DNA of 5,768 bases from Candidatus Woesearchaeota archaeon (lineage in GTDB: Archaea; Nanobdellota; Nanobdellia; SCGC-AAA011-G17; VGLX01). The position numbers and the translations under genes were made by a program. Shown piece after piece: positions 4,385 through 5,768 of the stretch (its first letter is position 1; the number at the start of each line of letters is the position of its first letter). The stretch is taken from contig VGLX01000098.1 in assembly GCA_016866645.1 (NCBI GenBank), positions 1 through 5,768 of the forward strand. Direction: 5' to 3'. The notes under the pieces were generated by a model, which had not been told where the DNA came from, searched no databases, and saw nothing but the letters and a program-made list of their open reading frames with translations.

Positions 4385-5768
4385 TTTCTTGGAAGATTTT
4401 CTTTGTTTATGTTAAGTTTAGGAAAATATTGTCGCATTTTAGTTTTAATCCAAAAGTCTGGAACACCTGTTCGGTTATAATCTTTTCGGATTTTATTAAC
4501 TTTTTTGATATCATGTTTAGATAGTTTTTTAGACACAGTTTTATTCCAGACCCCATAATACTTGCGTGCTTTTCTATGAGCCCAAGATCCAGATAAAACA
4601 AAAGGTTGCAATGTCTGTATAATTCTTTTATTTTGGGTACTCCATAACCAGTTCAGAGAAATAGAACAATTTTTCGCTTTATATATGCTTACAGGCTTAG
4701 GTATAAAAGTATATAAGGGCAATTTCAAAAATTTGTAAAGAGTAGAAATTTCATCATCAAGCAGATTACACCTTCTTTTGCTTAAAACAGTTTGTAAATC
4801 GAGCGGTAATTTTGAAAAAGAAAAGTGACCATATTTCAATTTATTTTTATAATCTATCGAGATATCACTCGTTACATCTACAGTCCTGCCAAGCCCCATA
4901 AAATAGTCAGTGTATAGATTTTTGTGTTTTTTATGAAGAATTAGGTGAAACGCCCCTTCTTCTGCAAAAGTGATCTCCATATGTTTCTTAAACATGGCAT
5001 AGCTATTTCTTTCAAGGTAATGTAATCTCGGATTATCCTTGGATGTTTTTTTAAAGCCTACCACTGTAAAGTGTATCAGCCAAGCAATTAGCTTACTAGC
5101 CTGAATGTAAATATCTTTTTTAGTTGGTTGGGGATAGAACGTCCTTCCGGTAATCTTTTTAACACAGTTTTGAAAATTTTTTAAGAGTACAGGGTCATAA
5201 TTATGATAAATAGCCCCATCGTCCCTCAAATGCCCTTCATTAATTATATGTGTTCTTAACTGAAGAACTGTTTTGTCAATTTTTATTGGAAATTTTATTT
5301 TAAATATTCCTTTGATTTCTAAATCTTCATAAGGGATTCTCGATAAACAACATATCTTTCTAACACTTTCAACGCTTGGATTGTTTATCCCAGCCCTATA
5401 AATTCTTATTAGTTTTTCGTTATAACCTAGTTGCAAAGAAAGTTGTCTATCTGATTTTATATTTAAATTCTGTTTTATCTCTTCTAAAAAAGTTCTAAAC
5501 TTGAATAGTTTTATATTTAACGTGAAGTTATTAGGAAGATGATACCAATGGAAGAACAAATCCTCATTTTTGATATTCCTATTTTGTTTTTTAATGATTT
5601 TTTTCCAATCTTTGTCTATTATATTATGATAATATCTGCTTTGTTTTATTTTGCTAAGTATTGAAAGAGTTTCTTCGTCTAATTTAGAATCTATATACTT
5701 AGTTGATTTTTTACCTTTGCTGCTTAGGACAAATCCTAAATTGTATTTCTTTTCTACCAGTCCGTTTA
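4381..5768 (-). CDS. HTH and LAGLIDADG-type DNA-binding/endonuclease-like protein, 5' end beyond the window
   Basis: The frame is open from the right edge to the TGA at 4383-4381, 461 visible residues. A TTG at 5559-5557 could be taken as a start, but the frame continues upstream with no stop and no ATG, and the upstream codons look coding, so the true start is outside. Numbered from that TTG: the segment before it includes NGLVEKKYNLGFVLSSKGKK, like the wing of a winged helix; 36-80 (SDRQLSLQLGYNEKLIRIYR and on) is an XRE-like helix-turn-helix; about 99-138 (THIINEGHLRDDG, then DPVLLKNF) fits a first LAGLIDADG repeat with Glu108; about 190-260 (ITFAEEGAFHLIL) fits a second with Glu201. The basic C-terminal region (326-380) I do not recognise. 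LAGLIDADG proteins are homing endonucleases, intron maturases or domesticated regulators such as bacterial WhiA. Both acidic positions are kept, so cleavage is possible. No intron or intein surrounds it. It is much more AT-rich than pyrDK, hinting at transfer. Confidence 0.6.
   Translation of the reverse strand, partial: NGLVEKKYNLGFVLSSKGKKSTKYIDSKLDEETLSILSKIKQSRYYHNIIDKDWKKIIKKQNRNIKNEDLFFHWYHLPNNFTLNIKLFKFRTFLEEIKQNLNIKSDRQLSLQLGYNEKLIRIYRAGINNPSVESVRKICCLSRIPYEDLEIKGIFKIKFPIKIDKTVLQLRTHIINEGHLRDDGAIYHNYDPVLLKNFQNCVKKITGRTFYPQPTKKDIYIQASKLIAWLIHFTVVGFKKTSKDNPRLHYLERNSYAMFKKHMEITFAEEGAFHLILHKKHKNLYTDYFMGLGRTVDVTSDISIDYKNKLKYGHFSFSKLPLDLQTVLSKRRCNLLDDEISTLYKFLKLPLYTFIPKPVSIYKAKNCSISLNWLWSTQNKRIIQTLQPFVLSGSWAHRKARKYYGVWNKTVSKKLSKHDIKKVNKIRKDYNRTGVPDFWIKTKMRQYFPKLNINKENLPRK

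Noticed and set aside
4400..4418. Possible TATA element for the radical SAM gene on the - strand (TTAACATAAAC)
   Set aside because: Distance to the ATG is suitable but the match to the archaeal consensus is poor and the region is AT-rich throughout, so chance matches are expected.
4407..4601. 64-codon alternative - strand frame within the LAGLIDADG-type gene
   Set aside because: Out-of-frame overlap with the longer open frame, no recognisable domain.
4381..5559. Intein or group I intron-encoded endonuclease interrupting a host gene
   Set aside because: No split host protein is seen: the radical SAM protein begins with its own complete N-terminus, and no splice-junction residues flank the frame within the window.

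Overview
The window reads as an archaeal chromosome segment. Two genes on the + strand have AT-rich TATA-type elements 28-31 bases upstream of their ATG and no clear Shine-Dalgarno sequence. The radical SAM protein and the compact pyrimidine genes also look archaeal. The fused PyrD-PyrK and the large LAGLIDADG-type protein with helix-turn-helix segments would fit a small-genome (DPANN-like) or euryarchaeal lineage. That lineage placement is inference; no rRNA or other phylogenetic marker is present.

Left part (1-3148, + strand). First comes the C-terminal end of a class I/II PLP aminotransferase with an in-frame TAA at 8-10. After a 41-base gap with a TATA box comes pyrE (247-966). A second TATA box, which contains the pyrE stop codon, precedes a small RmlC-like sugar epimerase/cupin gene (994-1449). 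Four bases later a single ORF (1454-3148) encodes dihydroorotate dehydrogenase joined to its iron-sulfur flavoprotein partner PyrK. PyrDK oxidises dihydroorotate to orotate, passing electrons to NAD+, and PyrE converts orotate with PRPP to OMP, so two consecutive steps of UMP synthesis are encoded here. The epimerase between them has no obvious role in that pathway.

Right part (3129-5768, - strand). Reading leftwards from the right edge there are three genes: a large HTH + LAGLIDADG-type protein that is cut by the edge, a radical SAM enzyme with a C-terminal TRAM-like region, and an acylphosphatase. Each junction is a 4-base ATGA stop/start overlap, so the three look like one translationally coupled operon. 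This operon converges on pyrDK, and the two 3' ends overlap by 20 bases. Base composition falls sharply toward the right edge: single 60-base lines counted by hand give about 50% G+C in pyrDK and about 18-32% in most of the LAGLIDADG gene, which suggests a different origin for that gene.

There is no gene-free stretch longer than about 50 bases. I saw no tRNA, rRNA, CRISPR array, insertion sequence or long repeat.
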